Part shown: positions 8,184-19,399 of the stretch, one piece after another | How positions within the stretch are numbered: the first letter of the stretch is position 1 | How the letters are laid out: every line of letters starts with the position of its first letter | DNA from: Pseudolabrys sp. | GTDB lineage: Bacteria; Pseudomonadota; Alphaproteobacteria; Rhizobiales; Xanthobacteraceae | DNA: 56,935 nucleotides | NCBI GenBank assembly: GCA_022841665.1 | Contig: JALHRB010000018.1 | Span: 1-56,935 of the forward strand | Direction: 5' to 3' | The notes under the pieces: generated by a model | The model's database searches: none | What the model was told of the DNA's origin: nothing | What the model saw: the letters and a program-made list of their open reading frames with translations, nothing else | Translations under genes and position numbers: made by a program

Positions 8184-8531
8184 ATGATCGCCATCATTTT
8201 TGAAGTGACGCCGGCCGAGGGCCGCAAGGACGCCTATCTGTCCCTGGCGGGCGCGCTGCGCAGCGAACTCGAGCAGATGGATGGCTTCATCTCGGTCGAG
8301 CGTTTCCAGAGCATCACCGACCCCGGCAAGATGTTGTCGCTGTCCTTCTGGCGCGACGAGGAAGCGGTGACGCGCTGGCGAAACCACGCCAAGCATCGCA
8401 TGACCCAGGCCAAGGGGCGCGGCGGCATCTTCGCCGACTACAGGCTGCGTGTGGCGGTGGTCGTGCGCGACTATGGCCTCAGCGAACGAGACGAGGCGCC
8501 GCCGGATTCTCGCGCCGCACATTCTATGTAA
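8184..8531 (+). CDS. ABM-domain (antibiotic biosynthesis monooxygenase-like) protein
   Basis: 115 residues. A dimeric ferredoxin-like alpha+beta barrel fold is suggested by IIFEVTPAEGRKDAYLSLAG, then MDGFISVERFQS, LSLSFWRDEEAVTRWRNHAKH and the final beta strand. These are the usual marks of the ABM superfamily, whose members range from monooxygenases to heme-degrading enzymes, so the substrate cannot be told. It follows the mesaconyl-CoA hydratase gene by 15 bases and is probably in one transcript with it. It ends 8 bases inside the convergent LysR gene. The C-terminal 20 residues look poorly conserved (DEAPPDSRAAHSM). Confidence 0.75.
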   Translation: MIAIIFEVTPAEGRKDAYLSLAGALRSELEQMDGFISVERFQSITDPGKMLSLSFWRDEEAVTRWRNHAKHRMTQAKGRGGIFADYRLRVAVVVRDYGLSERDEAPPDSRAAHSM

Positions 8532-9423
8532 TCTCGCGCCGCTCTTCGCGCAGGTGATCGACGAGCTGCCGCGCGTAGGGCGGCAGCGCCTTCACGTCGC
8601 GCACGCAGATGGTCAGGTCGCGCAACGCCCAGGGGTCTGTGAGTCTGACCGCGCTGATGGCCATGCTGCGCGACGAGCGCTGCACCGTCGTCTCCGGCAC
8701 GATGCCGACGCCGACATTGGCCTCCACCATGCGGCAGACCGCGTCGAACGAGCGCAGTTGCACGCGCAGGCGGATGGCGCGGCCGAGGCGCGAAGCCTTG
8801 TCGGCGAGGAAGCGCTGGATGGCGCTGGCGCGGTCGAGGCCGACCATGTCGTAGTCGAGCACCTCGGCAAAGCCGATGCGCGCGCGGCCGGCGAGCGGGT
8901 GGGTCTTCGCCACCACCAGCACGAAGCGGTCGCTGCGGAACGGAAACGTCTGCAAACCCGCGTGATCGACGGTGCCGGCGACGATGCCGATGTCGCCGGT
9001 GCCGTCCGCGATCAGCCCGACGATCTCGTCGCTCAACCGCTCCTCCAGATCGACGCTGATGTCCGGGAAAGCCATTAGGAAGGAGCTCAGCGTCTCCGGC
9101 AGGAACTCGGTGAGCGCGTTGGTGTTGGACAAAACCCGCACCTGGCCGGCCAGCCCGCGTGCGTAGGGGGAGAGGTCCTCATGCATGCGCTCGGTCTGGG
9201 CCAGAATGCCGCGCGCGTGCTGCAGCAGCGTCCGCCCCGCTTGCGTCAGGGTCACGCCGGCGCGGCCGCGCACCAGCAGTTCGGTGCCGAAGGCGAGTTC
9301 CATCTTGCGGATGCGGGTGGAAGCGGCGGCCAGCGCCAGGTTCGAGCGCTGGGCGCCATGGGTGATGCTGCCGGCCTCCACGATATGGCGGAATAGATTC
9401 AGGTCGGTGAAGTCGAAGCGCAT
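8524..9423 (-). CDS. LysR-family transcriptional regulator
   Basis: 299 residues, the usual length. The N-terminal winged helix-turn-helix covers about residues 1-65 (DLNLFRHIVEAGSITHGAQR, then LALAAASTRIRKMELAFGTELLVRGRAGVTLT), followed by an effector-binding domain (residues ~90-290). The segment EERLSDEIVGLIADGTGDIGIV is typical of the LysR effector fold. It is transcribed away from sdhCDAB, sharing a 225-base upstream region, and convergent with the mcd-ABM genes. LysR proteins usually control a divergent neighbour, so sdhCDAB is the first candidate, but there is no direct evidence. The inducer is unknown. Confidence 0.88.
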   Translation of the reverse strand: MRFDFTDLNLFRHIVEAGSITHGAQRSNLALAAASTRIRKMELAFGTELLVRGRAGVTLTQAGRTLLQHARGILAQTERMHEDLSPYARGLAGQVRVLSNTNALTEFLPETLSSFLMAFPDISVDLEERLSDEIVGLIADGTGDIGIVAGTVDHAGLQTFPFRSDRFVLVVAKTHPLAGRARIGFAEVLDYDMVGLDRASAIQRFLADKASRLGRAIRLRVQLRSFDAVCRMVEANVGVGIVPETTVQRSSRSMAISAVRLTDPWALRDLTICVRDVKALPPYARQLVDHLREERREIT

Positions 9424-9648
9424 GGGCCGGCTTCCTTCTTATTTTGCGAAGGCAGACTATATAAAACAGAGATTGTAGAGGCTATTTTACACGGTCTAGT
9501 TTCGTATTTGAAGAAGTGAGAACTGATAGAGCTTGAGACCGGCGGCCGCCCCAACCCTTGAGTGCGTTGCGGGGGCTGCTTCCTTTGGCTACCAACCGCC
9601 CGCGACCGCCGACAGGGTTCCGGTGGTGCGGAGTGTGGGAGACGACGA

Positions 9649-10077
9649 ATGGCGGAGCTTGAGGCGAGCACCACGGCGGGAGCGCGCCGGGCGCGTCCGA
9701 TCTCGCCGCACCTGCAGATCTACCGGCCGATGCTGACGATGATGATGTCCATCGTCCATCGCATCACCGGCGCGGCGCTGTATTTCGGCTTCCTGCTGCT
9801 CGCCTGGTGGCTGATCGCCGCCGCTTCAGGCCCCAACGCCTACGCCAACTTCGAGTGGTTCATCGGCAGCTTCATCGGCCGGGTGGTGCTGTTCGGCTAC
9901 ACCTGGGCGCTGCTGCATCACATGCTGGGCGGCATCCGCCATCTGATCTGGGACACCCTGCACGGCTTCGAGCCGGCCGAGCGCGAGTGGCTCACCCTCG
10001 CCACGATCGTCGGCTCGATCACGCTCACGGTGCTGGTCTGGATCGTCGGCTATCTCGCCATGGGAGGCCCGCGATGA
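9649..10077 (+). CDS. sdhC: Succinate dehydrogenase cytochrome b556 subunit
   Basis: 142 residues. It is one of two membrane anchors of complex II, helping to bind heme b and ubiquinone. The motif RPISPHLQIYRP followed by MMSIVHRITGAALYFG is the SdhC signature (SxxHRxTG), and WALLHHMLGGIRHLIWD provides the candidate axial heme histidine. Three hydrophobic helices lie at about residues 35-57, 65-90 and 110-135. The ATG at 9649 is preferred to an upstream ATG at 9562 because family similarity begins a few residues after it. It overlaps sdhD by 4 bases (ATGA), the first of a tight sdhCDA series. Confidence 0.95.
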   Translation: MAELEASTTAGARRARPISPHLQIYRPMLTMMMSIVHRITGAALYFGFLLLAWWLIAAASGPNAYANFEWFIGSFIGRVVLFGYTWALLHHMLGGIRHLIWDTLHGFEPAEREWLTLATIVGSITLTVLVWIVGYLAMGGPR

Positions 10078-10472
10078 TCGGGCAGCACCCGAACGAGATG
10101 CGCACGCCGATGCGGCGCGTGCGCGGCCTCGGCCCCGCCCACACCGGCACCGGCCATTTCTGGCACCAGCGCGTGACCTCGGCGGCGGGCGTGCTGCTCT
10201 CCATCGCCCTCATCGTCATCGCGATCGCGCTGCTTGGGCGCAGCCACGCCGCGGCGGTGCAGATCCTCGCCTCCCCGCTCGTCGCAATTCTGATGCTGCT
10301 GTTCATCGTCAACAGCGCCTATCACATGTGGATCGGCATGCAGGAAATCATCCTCGACTACGTGCACGAGGACAAAGCGAAACTCTTTAGCCTGCTGGCG
10401 AACACCTTCTTCTGCTTCGCCGTGGCCTTCGCTTCCGCCTTCGCCATCCTGAAGCTCTCGTTCGGAGTCTGA
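10074..10472 (+). CDS. sdhD: Succinate dehydrogenase membrane anchor subunit
   Basis: 132 residues. Second anchor of complex [22 protein letters not shown] and [14 protein letters not shown] match the alphaproteobacterial SdhD pattern (GSAHxGxxHxWxQRxTA). Three transmembrane helices lie near residues 35-55, 62-82 and 105-128. The helix-2 region [20 protein letters not shown] carries a histidine at the usual heme-ligand position and the conserved Asp-Tyr of the quinone site. The ATG at 10074 overlaps the sdhC stop, and sdhA starts 4 bases after its stop. It is longer at the N-terminus than enterobacterial SdhD, as usual in this class. Confidence 0.94.
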   Translation: MIGQHPNEMRTPMRRVRGLGPAHTGTGHFWHQRVTSAAGVLLSIALIVIAIALLGRSHAAAVQILASPLVAILMLLFIVNSAYHMWIGMQEIILDYVHEDKAKLFSLLANTFFCFAVAFASAFAILKLSFGV

Positions 10473-10476
10473 CGTC

Positions 10477-12315
<1,839 letters not shown>

Positions 12316-12320
12316 TTTGT

Positions 12321-12410
12321 TGTCATTGCCGGGCTTGTCCCGGCAATCCCGATCAGGCGGGCACTATGCCTTCCTAAGCGAGATGGCCGGGTCAAGCCCG
12401 GCCATGACAG
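12321..12410. repeat. Palindromic intergenic repeat inside the sdh operon
   Basis: Two hairpins in tandem: TTGCCGGGCTTGTCCCGGCAA at the left and ATGGCCGGGTCAAGCCCGGCCAT at the right, flanked by GTCATT and ATGAC. The GC-rich arms resemble extragenic palindromes seen elsewhere in this window. The element fills the sdhA-sdhB gap and may set differential stability or partial termination of the distal sdhB message. Confidence 0.8.
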
Positions 12411-12432
12411 GCAAGAGAAAACGGAAGCCACC

Positions 12433-13212
12433 ATGGTCGAATTCACGCTGCCGAAGAACTCCAAGATCACCGAGGGCAAGACTTGGCCGCACGCCGAGAA
12501 GGCCGGTGAGGAGACCGCGTTCCGCATCTACCGCTGGAATCCGGACGATGGGCAGAACCCGCGCGTCGACACCTACTACGTCGACCGCAACGATTGCGGC
12601 CCGATGGTTCTCGACGCGCTGATCTGGATCAAGAACAACATCGACCCGACGCTCACCTTCCGTCGTTCCTGCCGCGAAGGGGTGTGCGGCTCCTGCGCGA
12701 TGAACATCGACGGCACCAACACGCTCGCCTGCACCAAGGCGATCGACGACAGCAAGGCGCCGGTGAAGATCTATCCGCTGCCGCACCAGCCGGTGGTAAA
12801 GGACCTGGTACCTGACCTGAAAAATTTCTACGCGCAATACGCCTCGATCGAGCCCTGGCTGCACACCACGACCGCCACGCCGGAGAAGGAGTGGAAGCAG
12901 AGCCACGAGGACCGCGCCAAGCTCGACGGCATGTACGAGTGCATCCTGTGCGCCTGCTGCTCGACCTCGTGCCCGAGCTACTGGTGGAATTCGGACCGCT
13001 ATCTGGGGCCCGCCGCGCTGTTGCAGGCGAACCGCTGGGTGCAGGACTCGCGCGACGAGGCGACCGGCGAGCGGCTCGACAATCTCGAGGACCCGTTCCG
13101 GCTCTACCGCTGCCACACCATTTTGAACTGCTCGAAGGCCTGCCCGAAGGGCCTCAACCCGGCCAAGGAAATCGCTCAGTTGAAGAAGGCGATGGTCGAT
13201 CGCCAGCTGTAA
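12433..13212 (+). CDS. sdhB: Succinate dehydrogenase iron-sulfur subunit
   Basis: 259 residues. It carries electrons from FAD to quinone through three clusters. The [2Fe-2S] domain has [16 protein letters not shown] with ACTK downstream. The C-terminal domain has [17 protein letters not shown] for [4Fe-4S], and [17 protein letters not shown] completes the [3Fe-4S] and [4Fe-4S] ligands. The tryptophans of SYWWN belong to the quinone site. The ATG at 12433 is directly preceded by a purine-rich AAACGGAAG sequence. It is separated from sdhA by a 117-base gap with a palindromic repeat, so it may also have its own processing or promoter. Confidence 0.97.
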   Translation: MVEFTLPKNSKITEGKTWPHAEKAGEETAFRIYRWNPDDGQNPRVDTYYVDRNDCGPMVLDALIWIKNNIDPTLTFRRSCREGVCGSCAMNIDGTNTLACTKAIDDSKAPVKIYPLPHQPVVKDLVPDLKNFYAQYASIEPWLHTTTATPEKEWKQSHEDRAKLDGMYECILCACCSTSCPSYWWNSDRYLGPAALLQANRWVQDSRDEATGERLDNLEDPFRLYRCHTILNCSKACPKGLNPAKEIAQLKKAMVDRQL

Positions 13213-13347
13213 GGCCCTATTTTCTTTAGGCTTTCCCTACGGCAGTGGGCTTAAAGCGCACGGGTGCCGAACCTTCCCTATACAACTTATACTTGATCCG
13301 GTTGTAGTCCCGTCGCAGTCTAGCGCGCCGGTTGGGGAGCCGTTGCG

Positions 13348-14460
13348 TTGCGTGGGGGTCGCCGGATTTTCGTGCTCGCGGGCGCGCTTTTCAGCGCCGC
13401 CTGCGCCATGCCGGACTCCCGGCTGCCGCCGCTGCCGCAGGACGAGGTCAACGCGGAGACGCGCCGCCAGCAAATCGCGCATATCCGCGACTACTACGGC
13501 CAGATCCATCGCCTCGACACCGTGGCCTTCCGGCTGCGCGTCGCCAACAAGGCGGACTGCAAGAAGTGGATCACGCCGCAGGTCGGCCTCTACGCGGCGA
13601 CGCCCGACAGCCTGCCGCGCAAGTACCGCTCCTATGCGCGCGAGGCGCTGGCCATCACCTGGGCGCGGCCGACCTTGATCTCCGTGGTCGAGGGCTCGCC
13701 GGCGGCCGCCGCGGGCCTGCGCATGGGCGACGAGATCACCGCGTTCAACGGCGAGCACATTCCGACCTCGGGCACGATGGGCTGGATCGCCGGCTGGCTG
13801 GTGCAGAACAAGCTTGCGCCGCTCCAGGTCGACTACCGGCGCGACGGCGAATACCTGACCACGACGATGACGCCGGTGATGGCCTGCGCGATCCCGATCG
13901 AGCTCAGGATCGCCGACGACGTGAACGCGGAGACGAACTTCAGGAAAATCACGATCAACAGCGGCATGATTGCGATCGCCAAGACGGACGCTCAGCTCGC
14001 CACCATCGTCGGTCACGAGATGGCGCACGTGTTCATGGGGCACGGCGAGAAGAAAGAGTTCAACATGACGCTCGGAAAGATCGGCGGCACGCTGGTCGAC
14101 GGCGGCTTCCTGCTGGCGGGAGTGTCGACGCGCGGCGCCTTCGGCAACCGGTTCGCGAGCGCCGGGGCGGCCGCCTACAGTCCCGCCTTCGAGCGCGAGG
14201 CCGACTATGTCGGGGCCTACTACACGGCGCGCGCCGGCTACGACATCGAAGGAACAGAAGAGATCTGGTTCACGTCGGGCATCATGCACCCCGATTCCAT
14301 CCGCTTCACGACCACGCATCCGGCCGCGCCGATCCGATTCGTGCAGATGAAGAAAGTCGCCGCCGAGATCGCCGAGAAGAAGCGGCGCGGGCTGCCGCTC
14401 GACCCCGAGCTGCGGCCGGTCGAGGAGACGCCGATCACGCCGGCCCAGGCGACCTATTAG
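13348..14460 (+). CDS. M48-family metalloprotease lipoprotein with PDZ domain
   Basis: 370 residues. The N-terminus FVLAGALFSAACA has a lipobox with Cys about residue 19, so it is probably an outer-membrane or periplasmic lipoprotein. A PDZ-like segment lies near 105-175 (VVEGSPAAAAGLRMGDEITAFNG). The zinc site is VGHEMAHVFMGH (HExxH) with the distal Glu in FEREADYVGAYY, both intact. The order PDZ-then-protease matches a group of BepA-like periplasmic M48 proteins, suggesting a role in outer-membrane protein quality control (inference). The start is a TTG at 13348 with GGGAG 8 bases before it; no ATG gives a full signal sequence. It follows sdhB by 135 bases and seems independent of it. Confidence 0.83.
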   Translation: MRGGRRIFVLAGALFSAACAMPDSRLPPLPQDEVNAETRRQQIAHIRDYYGQIHRLDTVAFRLRVANKADCKKWITPQVGLYAATPDSLPRKYRSYAREALAITWARPTLISVVEGSPAAAAGLRMGDEITAFNGEHIPTSGTMGWIAGWLVQNKLAPLQVDYRRDGEYLTTTMTPVMACAIPIELRIADDVNAETNFRKITINSGMIAIAKTDAQLATIVGHEMAHVFMGHGEKKEFNMTLGKIGGTLVDGGFLLAGVSTRGAFGNRFASAGAAAYSPAFEREADYVGAYYTARAGYDIEGTEEIWFTSGIMHPDSIRFTTTHPAAPIRFVQMKKVAAEIAEKKRRGLPLDPELRPVEETPITPAQATY

Positions 14461-14462
14461 CG

Positions 14463-14867
14463 CTAGGTGCACTTGTTGGCGAAGCAGATTTTTTCCGCTT
14501 CGGGGAACGGCTTGTAGGCCGCGTTGCCGCACTGCGCCGGCGTGGCGTCGACCAACTGGTTGAGCGTGCCGGCAAAGAAATAGGCGATGCGGTCCCTGGA
14601 GCCGACATAGCGGCGCGCCAGGTCGCGCGCGTTGTAGCGCACGCAAACGGCGTAGCGCTGCTCCCGGCCGACCGGCGCGAGGAAAGGCTCGGTTACGAAG
14701 GCGTCGCGCACGTTGGTCGGATCGTCGAGCGCCGTCGTCAAGGCGGTGACGATTTCCTTTCGGTAGTCCTTCGGAAAAACGTTCGGATCGGGCTCCGACT
14801 TGTCGCTGCCCGAACAGGCGGCGAGAGCGAGCGCGAGCAAGGGAAAGACGGCGGGGACGATCCACAA
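14463..14867 (-). CDS. Small lipoprotein of unknown function
   Basis: About 134 residues from a TTG at 14867. The signal LWIVPAVFPLLALALAACSG has a lipobox LAAC. The mature protein has five further cysteines' worth of signal only in part: CVRY, QCGN, ICFANKC are visible, and the family is not recognised. DPNVFPKDYRKEIVTALTTA and FVTEPFLAPVG suggest a conserved periplasmic domain. The start is uncertain: the frame stays open to an ATG at 14990, but that extension is translated palindromic repeat (SRFRGNE) and is unlikely to be real protein. It is convergent with the M48 lipoprotein gene (2-base gap) and lies downstream of argG on the same strand. Confidence 0.6.
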   Translation of the reverse strand: MWIVPAVFPLLALALAACSGSDKSEPDPNVFPKDYRKEIVTALTTALDDPTNVRDAFVTEPFLAPVGREQRYAVCVRYNARDLARRYVGSRDRIAYFFAGTLNQLVDATPAQCGNAAYKPFPEAEKICFANKCT

Positions 14868-14874
14868 TCTCCGT

Positions 14875-14960
14875 TCATTCCCGCGAAAGCGGGAATCCAG
14901 AACAACGCCGGACTTGGCGATGCGCCGCGCTGGGTCCCCGCTTTCGCGGGGACGAACGGG
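14875..14960. repeat. Palindromic intergenic repeat
   Basis: Left arm TTCCCGCGAAAGCGGGAATCCAG, shown here by its core CGCGAAAGCG, and right arm GGTCCCCGCTTTCGCGGGGA, inverted about a 35-base centre. The same arm type occurs at 27643 and 56205. It lies between argG and the small lipoprotein gene and partly overlaps an artefactual extension of that gene. Confidence 0.75.
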
Positions 14961-14986
14961 ACGGAGGGCTGTGCCACCCGCGCCGG

Positions 14987-16231
<1,245 letters not shown>

Positions 16232-17010
16232 TGGGGGGCTCGTGGATTGTCTCAAACCGTAGTGATTGTCTGTTGAAACGGGGATCGCGGGGCGGGTCAA
16301 GGGGCGTTCAGCCAACGCTTCGCCGCCCCTGTTCTTTGTCGCGGCCCCGCCTTCGCGCTGCGCGCTTCGGCGGGCAAGCCGGGCATAGCTCCGCCGCCCG
16401 TATTCTTTGGCAGGCGCCGGGTGCGCCCCTATTCCCTTTCCCTCTCGCCACAGGGGGCTCGGGGGAGTCGACCCCCGCATAAGCGAGGGGACCGGAGCGC
16501 CGCGAGGCGCTTCGTAACAGGATCACGCCCTTGCGGAGCGTGAGCGTCCTTCGGCGAAGGACGCGCGCCCCGCGGCGCTCCAGTGCGGTCGATTTTTTCG
16601 GCGCCGGGGCCGCGCTTTCGGGGGTTCGCGCGCCTCGCCCGTCGGTTTCCGCCTCGCGACCCCTTGCGGGTGGCCGCGCGCGCAAAACTCCCGGGCGGGC
16701 CTTACCGCGGCCCTCCGTCAGCGAGCTCCTCGCAGCGGGTCATATTGCCCGCGGGCGGGGTCCCGGCGCCGCCCGGGGACGTAGGGAGGTGCGTTCATCT
16801 CCCGTCCGCAGGCGCCGCATCCGATCCCACCATCAAGACGCCTCATGATGACGCCCCTCGATGGACCGGACAGAGGCAGGATTACATACCTTGGGAATAA
16901 GATCAAGTATCTGGGAAATTATTTTTTGATCCCCCGCCCGCTCTCTGCCCGCCTTCGCTAAAGCTTGGGCGGGTGAGCCTCTCCCTGGAAACCAGGGAGA
17001 GGCTCAAACG
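16232..17010. other. Long GC-rich intergenic region without a convincing gene
   Basis: About 780 bases between argG and the HU gene. Open frames exist on both strands but are Arg/Pro/Gly-rich, overlap one another and look like GC artefacts. The DNA holds many small perfect hairpins, for example CGTCCTTC-GGC-GAAGGACG near 16548-16566, a 14-base-arm hairpin GAGCCTCTCCCTGG-AAA-CCAGGGAGAGGCTC at 16974-17004, and a shift to AT-rich sequence at 16895-16930. I recall similar strings in other Hyphomicrobiales genomes, but cannot verify it. No tmRNA, RNase P or SRP hallmark is recognised. Confidence 0.5.
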
Positions 17011-17045
17011 AAAACCCCGCCGGCTTAAAGGCCGGCGGGGCTTTG
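17011..17045 (-). terminator. Rho-independent terminator of the HU gene
   Basis: Read on the minus strand, GCCCCGCCGGC, loop, GCCGGCGGGG then TTTTCG. A ten-pair GC stem around CTTTAA lies 20 bases after the HU stop codon. A run of CTTTG on the other side makes it weaker in the plus direction. Confidence 0.88.
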
Positions 17046-17065
17046 AAAGTCCGGAACGAAGGCGC

Positions 17066-17383
17066 CTAGAGGATCGCTTCCTTGAGGTCCTTGGAGGCGC
17101 GGAAGGCGACCTTCTTGGACGCCTTGATCTTGATGGCTTCGCCGGTGGCCGGGTTGCGGCCCATGCGGGCGGCGCGCTTGCGCACCTGCATGATGCCGAG
17201 GCCGGCGATCTTCACCCGCTCGCCCTTCTTGAGGTGCTTGGTGATCATCGCGACCAGCTGTTCCAGCATTTCCAGCCCCTGCTTCTTGGTGAGCTGATGC
17301 TGTTCCGAAAGCGTCGCGGCCAGGTGCCGTGTGGTCACCGGCTTGCTGGCTTTCGGCTTGGCCGGGGCGGCTGCTTTTGCCAT
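17066..17383 (-). CDS. hup: HU-family nucleoid DNA-binding protein
   Basis: 105 residues. It bends and compacts DNA as a dimer. After a basic Ala/Lys/Pro-rich N-terminal tail of about 17 residues (MAKAAAPAKPKASKPVTTRH) comes the HU fold: LTKKQGLEMLEQLVAMITKH helices and GERVKIAGLGIMQVRKRAAR with MGRNPATGEAIKIKASKKVAF, the DNA-contacting beta arm and RNPxTG tip. The tail makes it longer than the 90-residue E. coli HU; such tails are seen in some alphaproteobacterial HU-like proteins. The ATG at 17383 is preceded by AGGAGT. It is monocistronic, with a strong terminator, as expected of an abundant protein. Confidence 0.93.
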   Translation of the reverse strand: MAKAAAPAKPKASKPVTTRHLAATLSEQHQLTKKQGLEMLEQLVAMITKHLKKGERVKIAGLGIMQVRKRAARMGRNPATGEAIKIKASKKVAFRASKDLKEAIL

Positions 17384-17493
17384 TGAAAGTACTCCTTGGG
17401 CGCACCATGCGCGAAGCTTTAAGCACTAGAAGATTCGCGTAAGCGCGCAAGCCGGAGCGCGCCCGCGCGCCGGGTTAGTCACAGAAAGAAGCG

Positions 17494-17520
17494 AAAAAGG
17501 CCCGCCGCAAGGGCTTTTTT
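17494..17520. terminator. Bidirectional terminator-like hairpin
   Basis: AAAAAGGCCC-GCCGCAA-GGGCTTTTTT: a short GC stem extended by A-T pairs, with a T-run in both directions. On the minus strand it could end transcripts of the FAD-Rieske gene that cross the tRNA region. Confidence 0.6.
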
Positions 17521-17574
17521 GACGTTGCCCGCCGGTTGCCGGGTGCGGCGCTTTGGTCTATCTAGAGCCTCAAG

Positions 17575-17651
17575 GCGCCCGTAGCTCAGCTGGATAGAGC
17601 GTTGCCCTCCGAAGGCAAAGGTCGGACGTTCGAATCGTCTCGGGCGCGCCA
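17575..17651 (+). tRNA. tRNA-Arg (anticodon CCG)
   Basis: The 77-nt cloverleaf is complete. The acceptor stem GCGCCCG pairs with CGGGCGC, the D arm is GCTC-AGCTGGATA-GAGC, and the anticodon arm is TTGCC-CTCCGAA-GGCAA with anticodon CCG. The T arm is GGACG-TTCGAAT-CGTCT, and the 3' end carries G then CCA encoded in the DNA. It decodes the arginine codon CGG. It stands alone on the plus strand between two minus-strand genes; I see no integrase next to it. Confidence 0.97.
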
Positions 17652-17753
17652 TTCTCCGACAATGCGAGAGACGACGTGAGCGCGCACCGCGCGCCTACCG
17701 GCGTGGACCGTCCATTCGGGTAGATTCCGGGGATCCAACGCAGGCGTGCGCCG

Positions 17754-19283
17754 TCAATCGACCTTGGCGAGCGCGGCGAACGCAGGGCCATTGAGCACCT
17801 CGCCGTCGGTGCCGAAGTGCGAGCCGTGGCAGGGGCAGTCCCAGCAACGCTCGGTCGAATTCCAATGTACGTGGCAGCCGAGATGCGTGCAGGCTGCCGA
17901 GCGCTTGTGCAGCTTGCCGGATGCGTCGCGATAGGCGGCAACTTTGGTCAGGCCGTCGCGGATGATGGCGCCCTGCCCCCGTTTGAGATCGTCGTAAGAG
18001 GCCAGCTCGCCCGGCGCGACATATTCGGCGAAGTTCTTTACCGCCGTTGCGTTCTCACTGATGTAGCGCCCGGCCGCGACGAGCGTCTTGCGCGACGGCT
18101 CGTAGACTTCGGTCCAACGGTTGGCGGCGCCGAGGATAAGGTCGCGCAACAGCATGCCGGCCAAGGCGCCATGCGTCATGCCCTGCCCCGAATCGCCGGT
18201 GACCACGAAAACGCGCTCGTTGCCCGGGTTGCGCCCGATGTGCGCGCAGTAGTCGATGGTCTCGAGCACCTGACCGGACCAGCGGTGCAGCTCGCGGCCG
18301 ACATTCGGCACCAGCATGCGTATCCAGGCGGCCAATGCATCGAAGCGCACGGCACCGTCGTCGGCTTCGCCGCTCTTGTGATCGGCGCCGCCGACGATGA
18401 GGTAATCGACGCGGCCGGGACCGGGATGAATGCGCACGTAGTGATAGGGATCGGCGGTGTCCCAATAGAGCGCGTCGGGGAGCGTGCCGCGCGGCAGACT
18501 GAAGGCCATCGCGTAGCTGCGGTAGGGCGCCTGCTTGGAGTGGATCGCCAGCATGTCGTTGATCGGCGAATTGGTGGCGACGACCGCGGCACCCGCGCTC
18601 ACCACACGGCCTGCGGCGGTTTTCACTTTGACCGCGCCGTCTTCTTCCTTCACTTCGACGACGGGCGTGTCGCCATACAGTTGGCCCTTGCTGCCGGTTA
18701 CACACGCGGCCAGCGCGAACAGGTACTTCAGAGGATGGAAGGCGGCCTGACCGGGATATCGGTTGGCCGGCGCATCGCTCAGGCCGGCGAAAGGCACGCC
18801 GCGGACGCGCTCCGCCTTGCAGCCGACCTCGCCGGCCGCTTTCAATTCGTCGTCGAGGAGCTTGCGCCCCTCTTCCTCACTGCCTGGCGCGGGAAAGAGA
18901 AAACCGTCCAGACGGCGAAAATTGCAGCCGATGCGGTGCGCGGCGACGATTTCCTCGATGCGGTCGACCGCAGCGGCCTGGCTTTCTTGAAACAGCCGGC
19001 CGATCTCGACGCCGCGCACTTTGCCTAGTTCGGCGATTCCATCGTCGCAGATAGGCGCCAGATGGGCGGTTGTGCGCGCGGTCATGCCGTCGCCGATGCG
19101 GCCGCGCGTCAACACCACGACCGACTGGCCCTCCGCCGCCAATTCGTAGGCGCACGAAAGACCGGCGATGCCGGCGCCGATGACGACCGTGTCGCACGTC
19201 AGGTTCTTGGAGAGCTTGGCAGCCGGCGGCACGCGGGCGCCCGTCATCCACAGCGATTTCGTTTGTTCGTGCAGCGCGCTCAT
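17754..19283 (-). CDS. FAD-dependent oxidoreductase with C-terminal Rieske domain
   Basis: 509 residues. The N-terminal two thirds is a DAO-type flavoprotein: DTVVIGAGIAGLSCAYELAA is the FAD-binding Rossmann motif and VFVVTGDSGQGMTHGALAG the second FAD segment. Residues ~425-505 form a Rieske [2Fe-2S] domain with CTHLGCHVHW and CPCHGSHFG, all four ligands present. The fusion suggests internal electron transfer between FAD and the cluster. The substrate is unknown. The ATG at 19283 gives MSALHEQTKSLWM, the usual family start. It is divergent from a membrane/redox cassette across a 116-base gap, which suggests common regulation. Confidence 0.85.
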   Translation of the reverse strand: MSALHEQTKSLWMTGARVPPAAKLSKNLTCDTVVIGAGIAGLSCAYELAAEGQSVVVLTRGRIGDGMTARTTAHLAPICDDGIAELGKVRGVEIGRLFQESQAAAVDRIEEIVAAHRIGCNFRRLDGFLFPAPGSEEEGRKLLDDELKAAGEVGCKAERVRGVPFAGLSDAPANRYPGQAAFHPLKYLFALAACVTGSKGQLYGDTPVVEVKEEDGAVKVKTAAGRVVSAGAAVVATNSPINDMLAIHSKQAPYRSYAMAFSLPRGTLPDALYWDTADPYHYVRIHPGPGRVDYLIVGGADHKSGEADDGAVRFDALAAWIRMLVPNVGRELHRWSGQVLETIDYCAHIGRNPGNERVFVVTGDSGQGMTHGALAGMLLRDLILGAANRWTEVYEPSRKTLVAAGRYISENATAVKNFAEYVAPGELASYDDLKRGQGAIIRDGLTKVAAYRDASGKLHKRSAACTHLGCHVHWNSTERCWDCPCHGSHFGTDGEVLNGPAFAALAKVD

Positions 19284-19399
19284 GGTGGGGAACGCCTTTT
19301 TCTCCGGCTTTGTTCCTTGGGTCAGGCGCTCGCACGATGGAACCTTGCGCCCGCCGTACAGGTTGCCATGCGGACCTTCGCTTCCTGAGGCAATTCGGC

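Noticed and set aside
16308-16900. Frames in the argG-HU gap as possible genes
   Set aside because: Overlapping Arg/Pro/Gly-rich frames on both strands without ribosome-binding sites or family marks; kept only as a region of interest.
17575-17651. tRNA-Arg as a genomic-island attachment site
   Set aside because: No integrase or duplicated 3' tRNA end is seen in the surrounding sequence.
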